From NCBI GenBank assembly GCA_030272585.1, contig BSYQ01000002.1:7874001-7938000 (forward strand): a DNA stretch of 64,000 nucleotides, given 5' to 3'. Position 1 is the stretch's first letter, and every line of letters begins with the position of its first letter. Below, piece after piece: positions 21,234 through 33,234 of this stretch. Position numbers and translations under genes: made by a program. The notes under the pieces were generated by a model, which was not told where the DNA came from, did not search any database, and saw nothing but the letters and a program-made list of their open reading frames with translations. Source of the stretch: Bryopsis sp. KO-2023. Taxonomy: Eukaryota > Chlorophyta > Ulvophyceae > Bryopsidales > Bryopsidaceae.

Positions 21234-24200
21234 CACGCACCCTCTCAATTGTGCAACCCCGACGAAAAATCACCTTGCCCCCTTGCTTGTCTGTTTCTGC
21301 GATCCAACGTTTCAGTCAATTATCGCATCAAACAGGGAAGTTCCGGACGTTCTTAGTTGCTCGTTTTCTATCCCTGGTGTTGGATCGAAAAGGTTGGACA
21401 AAAAAGAGCACCAGGCATCGATCGGGTCCAGCAAAGCGCCCACCCCTGCCCAGTAAACGCCCATTTCGCAACGGCTTTTCACGCCAAGACAAGACAAACC
21501 CAACAGAAAACCGTTGCTGAATCCCTGGACTCGACAATAGACTTCACGCACCTGGCGATTTTCTCTTCGGCACCTACGCGTCTTTTTTCCAATTGGTGCG
21601 AGGAAAGTCTCCAAACAAAACAGCAGCAGTGGTGGATTAAGCAGTGTAATGGATCTGCAGCTCGATGCGAGGCCGTTTTCATGACCAGAATGGCGCTGGA
21701 GTCTTCCTCGTCCACTCTTCGAACGCCAGGGGCAGACGTCAAATCGCCCTTTAGTCGACCTGCTTAAGTTGAGTATTGAACTTGTCAGCTAAATTCAGGA
21801 AACAAGGGGTGACTGCCGAAGCAACCAAACATGACCAAATTGATCGACCATAAGAGCTTTGGGCAGGAAGAAGCAATCATGCCCTGCAAGAAAGCCTACC
21901 AAAGGGTCGAGCAAGGGGATGCTCAGAAGTGCAATAGATCAGAAGCAAACAGCACCTCTTTTTTCTAGCAGAATCGGAAACACTGATCCGGGGATGTTTT
22001 CTCTTTGCATGCAATTTTGTGCATGCAATTTTTTGCGGGAGGAATCCATATTTTACTGAAACACTCTGTTTCTGAAGAATGCCAATTCTTGGGGGGGGTG
22101 ATTCAACTCCACTCAACCAGTCTCACCTACAAGGACCCTTGCACTGAGATCAACCAGGTCTTCTTCTTCCCAATCAGTGAAATTGAGAAATGGGAAACCT
22201 CTCGAAAGAGACCCTGTTCCCATCACTGCTCAGCAGCAAAATTGGTGTCAAAAAGTTCTGGAGAGATGAAACTCATCCACCAACAGGACAAATCTCCCTC
22301 CACCTGGATTGGACAAACATCAGCCCTGGTCAACAGAAAAATGTTCTATCACCTTGCCCCAGGAGCGGCAGGGAAAACGTTTAGAGCAAGAGAACAACAC
22401 AGTCGACTGTGCAGGGCAATCACAAGGGTTCCTCTCAAGAGAACGCAAGGCTCCCATTTCTCGTTTTCACAGTCGACTGGACACGACACTTCTTGGAAAA
22501 CACCAAGGTTATCTTTCTGCGCCATACCTCAACCTGCTGGGGTTCCAAAAGCCGCACCGCAGCCACAGCGCCCCCTGCCTGAATCTTTCGAACAGCGATG
22601 GGTGAGGAGGAGATCACGTCATGAAAAAATGACCTCCCACACACAAGAAAGTATGAAGTCACTTCCCTTGGGGGTTCGTTTGCGCCAGACGTGGCGTTCT
22701 TCACCCGCCACCAATCAACGTCTATTTTCAGCATCAGCAGTGTGTCTAACTCAACCTTGACTATCCGTACTATCACGAAAGGGGCTGATCGAATCTGGAA
22801 AACAAAAATGTGATCGGTTTGGGTCTCGGAAAGGGGGTGCAGCTGCAGCTGAAGAATACTACTACCCAATTTTGCTCTTTACCAATTTTGTTTTTTTGTC
22901 AAATCCTTCATATTCTAGGTAGAATCCCACAAAGAAAGGACTGTTGCAGGGCGGGTATTTGTTCCTTCTTTTTTTTTATGGGTGAAGATGGAAGGGCTGT
23001 TGAAAGCATATCGATGGGTTGGTTTGGGAGGTCAATGAAATGTTGTGTGTCGGTTTCTTGTAAGTTGATTTATCATAGTTTGTTCCGACTCGATTGCCTC
23101 CTCACCCAGCCAGCCGCCTGAGTCCCCTCAAGGGGATGCACCCTCAACGCACACGCAAGCGTTTCGAATGGGGTGGTAACCCTCAACTACCCTGGAGAAC
23201 AAACCACCTCATCCAATAGTCTGGAATCTTGGGCTGGGTCTATGGGCTTTCTCAGCACCAAAACGCTGGTTTAGAGGAACCTCTCGAATCCAGTGCTCGA
23301 ATCCCGTCTCCGTTTGACCAGGACTTTGAAGTCCAATTTTACTTGTAACCTGAAAGACGGAGTGCATCCACATTTTAAACCGAAGCAATCGAAATACAAA
23401 ATCATTCGAGGGAGTGACAGTAACAATACAATCAAGTTTGCTGCTGCTGGCCCCAATTTTCAATCCACTGCTGAGGTCTATTTTCACCTTTTTCTGTGGA
23501 GGGGGAAGCAGCCATTGGCATTTTACCCCTATAACATGCCCAGCAGGAGCAGTTTTCTTGAGTTCATGTTTCTGCGGTTTCATTTGGCTTGGCAGGTGCA
23601 TGATGGTTCATCCTTTTTTGAAAAAATTTACGCCCACAAGAAATCTCTGTATGTTTGTACCCAAAATATGAACAAATCTAATTTGTTACTCATTTTTGAC
23701 ATTCCTTTTTTGGGTTTTGTGGAGTCCACCAATTCAACCACTGTCGCTTCCACTGTTTTTTCTTTTTCTTTTTTCTACCCGGGGGGGGGGGGGGGGGGGG
23801 AGTTGGCAGAATCAGGTTTCTGGATGTCAGCCTACATGGGGAAGGAAGAAAAGGGTTACACATGAAGGGGAAGTTGGAAAAAACATCACTGCCCGTGTGT
23901 GTGTTTTAATTAAAACTGGAAAAAGATAAAGTGTAACTGACTGCAATAGGCACAAAAAAAATCCAGCGACTCTGTGGCTTATCCTTTTGTTTCGAAATCT
24001 TCCTTTTAGTCATCCTTGTTTTGTTTTCAGGGACCAATCTAAACATGCAAAATAGAAATCCCTTGCAAGGATAAATAATTGCAGAAAACTGAATTTCGAG
24101 TGAAAAAAAGACACCCCCACAAGAAATCCATCCATGCTTCTTTCCCAGGATATAAACAAAATTTCTTTTTTTCATTTTTCTGGAATTCATTTTTTCATCA

Positions 24201-24765
24201 CCTTGTTTCGAATAAAGGCATCCACATTAGCTAAAAATCGATCCGATGTGACGACCCTGTCCACAGCCCAATGCAGAATCGTAATCAATTTTGAGTGAAA
24301 AAGAGTGTATTAAATTCTCAATGTAGGACCAGCTGTTTATATTTTGTGGGTCAGTGACCCACCAAAACAAAGAGTCATTGGCAATACTTATCCCCAATTT
24401 TGTTTTGTCCCTATTCTCCCCTACTCAAAGAAATCCCTCCCTTTAGAGAGCTGGATTATTATCCACTGCCACTCTTTTTCCTTCTTCTCTCTTGTTTTCT
24501 TTTCAAATCTTCAGCAGATGGGTGGGTAAAAACTAACCTGATCTATAAAGCCTTCCGGTTATTCCTCCAGTCCTTTTGATACGGGGCTCTTGTTGCTGCT
24601 CATTGAATTTGAGAGTCCAGTGGATTCCGGCTTTCGTTTGTCTGCAGTCCACCCCCCTTGTCAATAATCAGAAAACCACCTTCAGGTTTTCACCATCTTA
24701 GCTTTTAGCATTTTCAAAACGAAATTCAAATCCACCTCCATCAAATCGACATTGATCGGAAATAC
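21234..24765. other. Long region without a confident gene
   Basis: Overlapping frames at 22005-22760 (plus, 251 codons), 22435-22869 (minus, 144 codons) and 23293-23865 (plus, 190 codons) show no recognised domain or splice support. A G run of about 19 lies at 23780-23800. One of these frames may be an exon, but I cannot tell which. Confidence 0.35.
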
Positions 24766-25430
24766 ACATGCACATTCAATGATTCAGACAAGAGATGAGG
24801 AGAAAACTGAAATGTTCAATTTAAAAGTTGATCTTCCACAATGCTTGATTTCTTGGGAAATATAATTTATGGTGGGATATTTAGTCAGGTAAATCCAGAC
24901 CACACCAACTTTTTTCCATTTCACAGAGGTTTTGTTCTTGCTTTTTCATGAAAGAAAGCAAAATTCCGCCCCCCAGGTGTATCAAATTTTCGACAGGCTG
25001 ACAAGCTTCACCACGAGCGCCTTGAGGGGGCGCAGAGCTGTCAGACTACGTCTGCAGGAAACAGTCGCCCTCTGAATCCAGCAACCCTTGGATGGCGTCG
25101 TCCCAATCGCCTCTCAATGGAGTGGCCGAATGCAATACCGACGTCCTGTCAGTAGAAAAAAATGTGGGGCTGAAGTCGGAACCCCCCAATGCGCATTCGA
25201 AAAAAAATAAGCCGACACCAGGCCGATGTACCTTTGTTTTTTCTCGACCACATTCGGCCCACTCCAAGGAAAGTCTCAAAACCAGGGGGTCAATTGAAAG
25301 GAAAGAAAATTTGCACAGTCGCTCTTCCACCCACTGCAGAGAAATTTGATCCCGACCCTCTGTCGACTTGTCGGATCATCAACGTCGATCAATCCGACAG
25401 CACCAAGTCTACCAGAAAAAACACGCGTTC
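24766..25430 (+). repeat. Dispersed duplicated segment R1, copy 2
   Basis: Collinear with 60-965, missing the middle part. Shared blocks are GAATCCAGCAACCCTTGGAT, CACTGCAGA(A/G)AAATT and GTCGATCAATCCGAC. Here no F-box gene follows it. Confidence 0.65.
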
Positions 25431-26147
25431 CATCCGCTGCACCTTCGTGTGCTGAAAGGGGTCGCGCTCGAGGCCTCCATTTCAAAATCAACCCCCTGAC
25501 ACATTCTTTTCCTTTGGGTGCTCGGAATATTTCGAGCTCAGGCGAATTTGGGCCACACCTTTGGCAGTTTCCGCGTCTTGGCCAAGGCCGACTCCCGTGC
25601 GTCCAGGGCGTGCGCACCGCTGTATGTACATACCAAAAAAAAAGGATGAGTTTCTAAGTCACATCATGAGGGAAAAAAACGCGCTCGACGACAACTTAAA
25701 TGTACAGGAGAGAGAAATTAAAAATCAACTAACCCGGCACTAATCGGGTCAAAACATATTTTCGATCATGACGTTGATCCGCCAGAGTGGGTGGCCCCCA
25801 CTCTGGCACGACACTTGGCACCCATGATGGCAACGATGGTGCAACCAAGGTCGTCCCCCGGTTGATCCCGGGGGGTCTCGTCAACCGATCAGGATTCGCC
25901 CACCATGGGAATTTCGGCATTTCGATCGTCGATGGGGTAGCTAACTACCTCATTGACATCGCTAATGCCGCATAATTTTTACTTCTTTTTTCTCCGTGCC
26001 ACTCGCACACAAATCGACCAACTCATACGAAAAATTTAAACTCTTGAACCCCTAAATACACCGAGTGACACTCAAGAATACGTGGAAAACATTCATATCA
26101 TCACAACACTCTCCAAAAAGAGCTTTCAGAATAATCAAAGGCTGTAC
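25431..26147. other. Intergenic region left of element C
   Basis: No gene is recognised. The last about 110 bp before the insertion stay open in a frame that continues after element C (32843-32950) once the element is ignored, but the peptide matches nothing I know. Confidence 0.35.
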
Positions 26148-26152
26148 TTAGA

Positions 26153-26392
26153 TGTTTAGAACCTCTCCTGCGCGACCTTGTCGCCAAAAGAAGCCCCCTG
26201 GACAGCCCCTTGAAGTCCTTTAACCCTCCAACCCCATGGGTCCCATCAACCACGTGGAGGAACCTAGCAAGCTAGGCGGACACCCTGTCCAGTCACATCA
26301 CCCATCAGGGGGATGTGACCTCGACCACCCACTACACCACGCCACCCACGTGGCTAGTGGAGGCGGCACACTCAGGCAAGGAGGGCATAACA
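26153..26392 (-). repeat. Element C 3' LTR
   Basis: 240 bp with TG...CA ends; by eye identical to 32598-32837. Confidence 0.95.
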
Positions 26393-26406
26393 GTCCTCCC
26401 CCTCCG
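26393..26406 (-). other. Element C polypurine tract
   Basis: On the minus strand, GGAGGGGGAGGAC directly precedes the 3' LTR. It would prime plus-strand DNA synthesis. Confidence 0.8.
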
Positions 26407-26696
26407 ATGAGTCTCCACCTGGTGACTCGTGCCTCTGGAGCATATGCTGCTATTGCAACATACCTTGATAACCTGGAGCAGTTATCCTCGTGTGGTCAAT
26501 AGAGCAGATGGGAAGCAAGTCGACTCCCATTATGCGAGAAACCCAAAGTCAAGGTAGCTAACCGTCAACTAAGGCAGGTTCATTAGTTGAAAGTATTTCT
26601 GCTCATACAAACAACTTGATTTTTCTGATCACGAACCCCTCTTCATATCAGTACTCCCCTTCCTGATCACGAAGAAAACACTCAACCCTACACAAG

Positions 26697-29600
26697 TCAC
26701 GAACGAAGTCGCCTACTTCGACGCACTTGTTTCAGGGGAACCAACGTTGGTTTCTTATATTCCTCAATCATATCCCGAGCATTCTCCAGATTTGCTTCGG
26801 GCTCCCATGAGTTATGCTCATGCGAGTATCCCAACCACTTCACCAAGTATTGCGGGATTACTCGTCGACCTGTCTTTACCTCTCGGTAGTCGAGGAGTTT
26901 CTCAACCTCATATTCAAGCTCACCCTCAATCTCAACTGGAGGTGGCGGAGGTTGTGTCCTACCATGCTTCCAATACCTCTTCAGAAGTGAAGCATGAAAG
27001 ACCGGGTGGATCGGAAGTGACTCAGGCAGTTCCAGCCGGAATGCAACCTGTTCGGCCATCGACCTTCGCTTTTGGACACCTTCCAAAACGCGGAAAGGAC
27101 CCAACCATCGTGGCAACAACTTCCTCCTGCCGGGATGTTTCAGTTTAATATGTCTAGCATCCAGCAAGACCATATCTCCCACTTGAACATCTACCGGACG
27201 TCTGCGCGCATCAGCATAAGATTTCATCCTTTGCTGAGCCGCTTCCAAACACCGCTTTGCCCTGACAATCGCCTCGCGAATGTCCTCAGTCATCTTCTTC
27301 ACCGCCGGTACCCCCACTTGGGTTTTACTCGTCCCACCTTGATCACCTGATCCTCTGGTGGGGAGTTGCACCGTCAACGGCGTCCACGGATCTCTACCGT
27401 AGTTCAAGAAGAACGGCGTCTCATCAGTGGCCATTGACTTGGAATTATTCATTGCAAATTCCACCACTGGTAACAAATCACTCCAATCATTCTGGCGCGG
27501 GCCAACGAAATGTCTCAGGGTATCCTCGAGGACCCTATTCATCGCTTCGGTCTGACCATCAGTCTGTGGATGGAAAGCCGTCGATAACGCCTGTGTGACT
27601 CCCAAGGTACGACATAGTTCTTTGAAGAACTTCGACGTCCACCTTGTATCCCTGTCACTGATGAGAGTCTTAGGAAGACCGTGTGAACGGAAAACCTCAC
27701 CAACAAACTGCCTCGCCGATTCAACCGCATCACAAGTCGTATGTGTAGCAACACATCGAACCATCTTTGTGAGTCTGTCTACGAAGACAATGATGGCATC
27801 GAATCCACTCGAACCCGACTTAGGCAAATCAGTAATCAAATCCATGGATACTGATTCCCATCTACCATCCGGTATACGTAAAGGTTGTAGAGGACCTGGC
27901 ACCTTGCCGCGTCGGTGCTTATTCCTCTGACATGAATCACATCCTTTCACAAAGTTTGCGATATCACCCTCAACGCCAGGCCACCAAAAGTGTTTCAAAA
28001 CTGCCCTTTGAGTCTTGCGGATCCCAAAGTGTCCGGCATACACACTTTCATGACTTCCAATCAGGATCTCTTGCCTTAAGCCATCCCAATCAGGTACCAC
28101 TATACGTGCCCCATTCCAACACAAGCCTGAGTCATAGTGACAACCATGAGCGGCGACCTCACTGGTTTCAAACCACTCATCTTGTGCCAACCCCTCAAGA
28201 ATTCTATCACAAAGCACCGACGTACCGGTCCGGGGCGAGGACGGATCCCCTTTCCAAGTTGGTCGTTTCTGGCCACCTCCCAGCTCCGAGAGTATTTCGA
28301 TCTGCTGAGAATACGACGGATATCGTGACAAGGGATCTGCCACGTTCGTCCGACCCGGCCTGTATTCCCACTCGAACCGAAACCCCTGGAGGACTTCGAG
28401 CCAACGTGCCGATCTCCGTGAAAGCGTTTCTTGGGAATGGAAATATGTATTAGGCTGGTGATCACACACCACCTTGAACATACGCACATCCAAGTAGCAA
28501 CGCCACAACTTCAAAGCATGTACCACGGCGAACATTTCCTTGTCCCCGGTGCTCCAATTAAGTTGTGCTCCAGATAACTTCCGACTTTCGAAAGCTATTG
28601 GATGTCCCTCTTGCAACAAGATTGCCCCGATTGCATAATCCGAAGCATCAGCAATCACTTCGAAATCCTTATCGAAGTTAGGCATTGCCAAACAAGGCGC
28701 ATTCGTTAAGCTTTCCTTAACTCCTTTGAATGCCTTTTGACAATCCTCAGTCCAACTCCACTCCTTGCCCTTCCTAAGCAAGTTAGTGAGTGGGGCAACA
28801 AGTTTGCTGTACCCTTGCACAAACCTCCGAAAGTAATTCGACAGCCCAAGGAAAGAACGTAACTCACTTACATCCTTCGGGACAGGCCATTCGAATACCT
28901 TTGCAGTCTTACGAGTATCCACCGTAATACCGTCTCGGTTCACCACAAAACCAAGATAATGGAGCTCATTCTTGAAGAAATCACACTTTGACTTCTTAAG
29001 AAAGACCTTGTGCTCACGCAACCGTTCCATCACGGCTCGTAAATGTTGCACATGCTCCTCGGGGTTTTTGCTGAATACGAGTATATCATCCAAGTATATC
29101 AGGACCGACTTCCCAATCATACCCGTGAACACCCGATTCATCCAAGTCTGGAATATCGCTGGTGCGTTGCACAAACCCATCGGCAACACCCGATATTCAT
29201 ACAGACCAAACGGGGTCTTAAAAGCAGTCTTCGGCTGGTCTGGTTCCTTCACCCGAAGTTGCCAATACCCTGCTTTCAAGTCCAAGGCCGAAAAGAACTT
29301 CGCACCTTGCAACTGATCAAGGAGATCATCTATCCTTGGTAGAGGATATTGATTCCTGATCGTGAGTTTGTTCAACCCTCTATAGTCAACGCACATGCGT
29401 CGGGAACCATCAGGTTTGGGCACAAACAAGATAGGTGCTCCCCATGGACTACAACTTGGTTTCACCAAACCCTTTCTCAACATATCAGCGATTTGCTCCT
29501 CGATCTCTTTTCTTTCCTCTGGCGTATACCGAAACATAGGTCTATGAACCGGTTTCGCTCCAGGGATTAGATCGATCGCTGCATCCTCTTCACGAGCGGG

Positions 29601-31934
29601 TGGACATTCAGCCAACTCATCCGCAAATCTGTCCTCATACTCATTCAACAAGTTTTCCAACTCACTTGAATAAGACACAGATGGAAGGGATTCAGTTTCG
29701 GGTACCCCAGGTTCCTCCCCCTCAACAGGGTGCGGGACCTCCCGAACCAACACAAGAAAAGGGGAAAGCGAAGATTTCTTCAACCGCCTTTTCACTTGTG
29801 AGACACTCAACAAGGGATTGATCCGTGCATTTGACGGAGTAGGGGCACGTAACGCCAAATCAGGTCGTAACGTGAGTCGGTTTCCCCGTGTGGATAGAAC
29901 CGATGCACTGCCCACAGTGAAATCCATCAGAACTCGGTGATTGCGTAACCACACATCCCCAAGGTACAAATCAAAATGCTTGGCAGTGATCACTTGACAC
30001 TCGATTTTCATCCGCAAGCCTTGCATCTGCAAGTTAATCGAGGTGACCCCAACAACATGTAAGGGACTGCCATCAGCCATCTCAACTTGTTGACCTTTTG
30101 TACACCTGTAACTCAGCCCTATGCTTTCGCAGTAGTGCTTTGAGATATAGGCCAAACCAGCGGCGCCAGAGTCTAACAAGACTTGACCAGGAGAACCAGA
30201 AATTAATGCTTTGAAGGACATCGACATCTGATGATTATGATCCTCTTCAGATACCCCTCCAGGTAACGAAGCTACTGGTGGATCATAATAGATATCAACG
30301 GGCCAAAGCAAACCTGGTGCTTTTCCGCTACCATGAGCAAACAGTTTTGCTCCTTTACGGTACTGTGCGATCAATCGCATTTTCCCGATTTCTTTACTCT
30401 TGACCGCCATGTTGTGAGGAATCAACACGCAGCAACTGGTGGTAGAAGGTGATTCTTTCTTGCCATTCAAGTAATGTTGCATATACTCATGCACATTCTT
30501 TCGTCCAGGATCCATCCAAACATGATGTCCTGTTACTGACGATGCAAGAAATTTTTCTCCTGTACGAAACTCTTTACACAACGCAAAGTTCACATCGTTT
30601 GTAGACGAGTCTAAAGTAAACTCTCTACTTGCTTCTTGCAAACGATGAAATTCCGTATCCAAGAGTCGCATCCCAGAGACGCAATCTTTCTCTGGCACCT
30701 TCTCTTTCTCACTCAGAAGTACAGGATTTTGGACGTCCCCAATGGGATCGACGACCATCTCATCCTCTTCTTGAGTTCCACTCTCATTTCTATCAACAGA
30801 CATAACCTGGTCAGGATTCGTCTTTGATGAAATGGTTTGTTCGGGTTCCAACATATCTGCATCCACTGGATCAGATTTTTCTGTGGCATGTTCCACAACT
30901 GTTGGAAAAACTTCTTTCCCGAAACAAGCAAACACACCCTTGCTTACCGTTCCAGAATCACACACGTGACCCGGTTGGTATGGTGCACCGCACTTGAAAC
31001 ACAAACTGGCTGCTCTACGCCTCTCGAGTTCCTTGGGACTCAAGCCAAAAGAGCGTTTCTCATTTCCCCGACGCATCCGCGTTGGTTGAGAATCACCACC
31101 ACGACCTGGTGTGAAAGCCGGAGTCGATCGAAACTTCTTTCGACTATTCGACCGTTCCTTGCTCTTTTCGTTTGTTTCATTGCGCTTTTTGCTCTTTTTG
31201 TCCTCTCCATCACTCTTCTGTGACAACACTGGCGTTCGCTCATCGTGCGAAACCCCTTTTGCCAACACATGAGATCGGAAACCCTCATACGAGGTCCATT
31301 CATTTCCCGAAGTATCCGTTGCAACCGCTTCTTTCAACACAGTGTGCAAGTTGCGGTGTAAGAACCAAATCTTGGTGATATCATCCACCTTGGTCTTACG
31401 CAGGGTAAAGTATGTGTCCATCTGACGAACATACTCTCCAGTGTCACATTTCCGATTGATATGGTCCCTGAATGTGGCTAGTTTTTGAGTTATGGCATAC
31501 TCTGTTGCCAACTCACCAAAACTACCATCATCCATGGCGGTACACATATCCTCCCACGATAGGGCACCTTGGGACACACTGTCCTCACCCACACGTGCAA
31601 TGAGGTGTTTGATCCCCTTGGGACCCAAATAGGTTGGACCTATTTTACCCCACTCGGAACGAGGCACACCCTCAGCAATCCAGAAAATTTCTAAGGTCAC
31701 CTTGTGCTCAGCCCATGGACATTGTCCATCGAACTTGTCCGGTTTTCCAACCGCGGACCTTTTAGCACCTCTGCGGCTTTCGACCTCTTTCTGAAAATTT
31801 TCTTGCTGGGTTCTCAACAAAACCAACTCCCTTTGCAACTCTGCAACTGTGGGAGCTACCATTTCTGGCTCCTCGGTCTGACCTCCGACCAAGTCTTGAA
31901 CCTCAAGGCCAGTAGACCCCTCTGGTTGAGCCAT
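26697..31934 (-). CDS. Gag-Pol polyprotein of element C
   Basis: 1745 residues in one frame from the ATG at 31934; a GTG 45 nt upstream is also open but less likely as start. Gag has a basic stretch and a zinc knuckle CFKCGAPYQPGHVC of plant-chromovirus type. Then come an aspartic protease (LLDSGAAG, near 30150-30172), reverse transcriptase with YLDD (near 29085-29096), RNase H ([12 protein letters not shown]), an integrase HHCC finger (GHFGIRKTQRAV...CDSCQRNK) and the DDE core (MDLITDLP, ISDRDTRW, HPQTDGQTE near 27545-27568). A C-terminal chromodomain (YLVKWLGY, SWEPEANL, near 26750-26890) would steer integration to marked chromatin. No stop or frameshift is visible. Fusing Gag and Pol in one frame contrasts with elements A and B. 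Confidence 0.95.
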   Translation of the reverse strand: MAQPEGSTGLEVQDLVGGQTEEPEMVAPTVAELQRELVLLRTQQENFQKEVESRRGAKRSAVGKPDKFDGQCPWAEHKVTLEIFWIAEGVPRSEWGKIGPTYLGPKGIKHLIARVGEDSVSQGALSWEDMCTAMDDGSFGELATEYAITQKLATFRDHINRKCDTGEYVRQMDTYFTLRKTKVDDITKIWFLHRNLHTVLKEAVATDTSGNEWTSYEGFRSHVLAKGVSHDERTPVLSQKSDGEDKKSKKRNETNEKSKERSNSRKKFRSTPAFTPGRGGDSQPTRMRRGNEKRSFGLSPKELERRRAASLCFKCGAPYQPGHVCDSGTVSKGVFACFGKEVFPTVVEHATEKSDPVDADMLEPEQTISSKTNPDQVMSVDRNESGTQEEDEMVVDPIGDVQNPVLLSEKEKVPEKDCVSGMRLLDTEFHRLQEASREFTLDSSTNDVNFALCKEFRTGEKFLASSVTGHHVWMDPGRKNVHEYMQHYLNGKKESPSTTSCCVLIPHNMAVKSKEIGKMRLIAQYRKGAKLFAHGSGKAPGLLWPVDIYYDPPVASLPGGVSEEDHNHQMSMSFKALISGSPGQVLLDSGAAGLAYISKHYCESIGLSYRCTKGQQVEMADGSPLHVVGVTSINLQMQGLRMKIECQVITAKHFDLYLGDVWLRNHRVLMDFTVGSASVLSTRGNRLTLRPDLALRAPTPSNARINPLLSVSQVKRRLKKSSLSPFLVLVREVPHPVEGEEPGVPETESLPSVSYSSELENLLNEYEDRFADELAECPPAREEDAAIDLIPGAKPVHRPMFRYTPEERKEIEEQIADMLRKGLVKPSCSPWGAPILFVPKPDGSRRMCVDYRGLNKLTIRNQYPLPRIDDLLDQLQGAKFFSALDLKAGYWQLRVKEPDQPKTAFKTPFGLYEYRVLPMGLCNAPAIFQTWMNRVFTGMIGKSVLIYLDDILVFSKNPEEHVQHLRAVMERLREHKVFLKKSKCDFFKNELHYLGFVVNRDGITVDTRKTAKVFEWPVPKDVSELRSFLGLSNYFRRFVQGYSKLVAPLTNLLRKGKEWSWTEDCQKAFKGVKESLTNAPCLAMPNFDKDFEVIADASDYAIGAILLQEGHPIAFESRKLSGAQLNWSTGDKEMFAVVHALKLWRCYLDVRMFKVVCDHQPNTYFHSQETLSRRSARWLEVLQGFRFEWEYRPGRTNVADPLSRYPSYSQQIEILSELGGGQKRPTWKGDPSSPRTGTSVLCDRILEGLAQDEWFETSEVAAHGCHYDSGLCWNGARIVVPDWDGLRQEILIGSHESVYAGHFGIRKTQRAVLKHFWWPGVEGDIANFVKGCDSCQRNKHRRGKVPGPLQPLRIPDGRWESVSMDLITDLPKSGSSGFDAIIVFVDRLTKMVRCVATHTTCDAVESARQFVGEVFRSHGLPKTLISDRDTRWTSKFFKELCRTLGVTQALSTAFHPQTDGQTEAMNRVLEDTLRHFVGPRQNDWSDLLPVVEFAMNNSKSMATDETPFFLNYGRDPWTPLTVQLPTRGSGDQGGTSKTQVGVPAVKKMTEDIREAIVRAKRCLEAAQQRMKSYADARRRPVDVQVGDMVLLDARHIKLKHPGRRKLLPRWLGPFRVLEGVQKRRSMAEQVAFRLELPESLPIHPVFHASLLKRYWKHGRTQPPPPPVEIEGELEYEVEKLLDYREVKTGRRVIPQYLVKWLGYSHEHNSWEPEANLENARDMIEEYKKPTLVPLKQVRRSRRLRS

Positions 31935-32580
31935 TTCCTCACACCTTCTATTGACCAAATAAAAGGGAAACTCACTCACTGAAGCTCTCCAAGCACCTCA
32001 GTTCAACTGTACTCTTTCCACCATCCAAGACACAACTGCCCTTGGTATGCTATGTAGCACTAAGGCTTCTCGAGAGCACACACACACACTAGAGCTCTCT
32101 AGGGTCTTGATATTAGATCAAGGAGAATACATCTCAGCAACCCCAGTCACAGCCCTCACTGATGTTTGTGGGTTTCCAGAAAAACCTCAGCCCACTTTCA
32201 CTTGCTTATCCACCCAAAAGAAAACACCCCTTTGAGTAGCAACAAGCCCTATGGACCCAAACAAGCACACAGCACCACCAAAACTCTCCAACACTTGTGT
32301 TAGGGTACTTGACCTGACCCTTACCCTAACCTAGGGTAAAACACTCAGTGAACAAGAAAACACCCCAAGTTTTCCTTCGCGAACCCAAACGAACCACTAT
32401 AGGCCACCCTGAAAAACGTCAGGATCTCCAAACGCCCATAACTCGCTCGTCTGAACTCCGATAACGAAGCGACAAAATGTTCTGGAAAGCTCTTTTTCTT
32501 TAGATACTTTTTGCAACCTTGGAATCCCAATTCCGATACGTGTGCGAGCTGTAGCAGCCGAAAACGTGCGCTAGTCGTCA
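31935..32580 (-). other. Element C 5' untranslated leader
   Basis: About 650 nt between primer-binding site and start codon. No other ORF of note. Confidence 0.6.
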
Positions 32581-32597
32581 CTTGCTCCGAAACCAAC
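32581..32597 (-). other. Element C primer-binding site
   Basis: On the minus strand, GTTGGTTTCGGAGCAAG directly follows the 5' LTR. The core TTGGTTTCGGAGC is shared with elements A and B. TGG at the start fits a tRNA CCA end, but the primer tRNA is not the usual initiator Met. Confidence 0.7.
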
Positions 32598-32837
32598 TGT
32601 TTAGAACCTCTCCTGCGCGACCTTGTCGCCAAAAGAAGCCCCCTGGACAGCCCCTTGAAGTCCTTTAACCCTCCAACCCCATGGGTCCCATCAACCACGT
32701 GGAGGAACCTAGCAAGCTAGGCGGACACCCTGTCCAGTCACATCACCCATCAGGGGGATGTGACCTCGACCACCCACTACACCACGCCACCCACGTGGCT
32801 AGTGGAGGCGGCACACTCAGGCAAGGAGGGCATAACA
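32598..32837 (-). repeat. Element C 5' LTR
   Basis: 240 bp; by eye identical to the other LTR. A TTAGA target duplication follows. Confidence 0.95.
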
Positions 32838-33190
32838 TTAGACCTCAACTCTTCACCCAACATGTGGAACACCACACAGAAGCTAAAATGTATCAGCTTG
32901 CCTCGAGTTTCCAGACTTCGCTTGAAACCTTTCTATGCGCTTCCAGTGAGATAATAGAGCGGTATCGCGACCAGCGCTCCCTGGTTGCACACATGGCAGG
33001 TTTGCAAAAAAAACAAAGCGGCATTCTCAGGGTCGTGTCTTACGATCGTCCAAATCTAGGTTCTTTGCCGAAAAGTATTTGCAGAGGTCAGGAGACAGAA
33101 CTTTGTTACAGTAGCGACATGATAACTCCCTGATAGTACAACGATCAAGTCACTGGGGTTCTGGATATCAGTATTTTAGTTACAGCACGA
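32838..33190. other. Host sequence between element C and the next gene
   Basis: A plus frame of about 80 codons continues from the LTR (SLETFLCASSEIIERYR), but no start or splice site is convincing. Confidence 0.3.
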
Positions 33191-33234
33191 GTACTTGGTC
33201 GACTTTGATGCCCTCTTTGACACGCGTTTTGGAA

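Larger units (their letters stand above)
26153..32837 (-). mobile_element. Element C: Ty3/Gypsy LTR retrotransposon with chromodomain
   Basis: 6685 bp, complete. Two 240-bp LTRs (26153-26392 and 32598-32837) begin TG and end CA and look identical. The 5-bp target duplication TTAGA lies at 26148-26152 and 32838-32842. On the minus strand, the order is LTR, primer-binding site, one Gag-Pol ORF, purine tract, LTR. Order RT-RNaseH-integrase-chromodomain defines a chromovirus. Intact frame and matching LTRs mean a young, possibly active copy. Confidence 0.95.

Noticed and set aside
22005..22760. 251-codon plus-strand frame
   Set aside because: No domain or splice support, and it overlaps a comparably plausible minus-strand frame.
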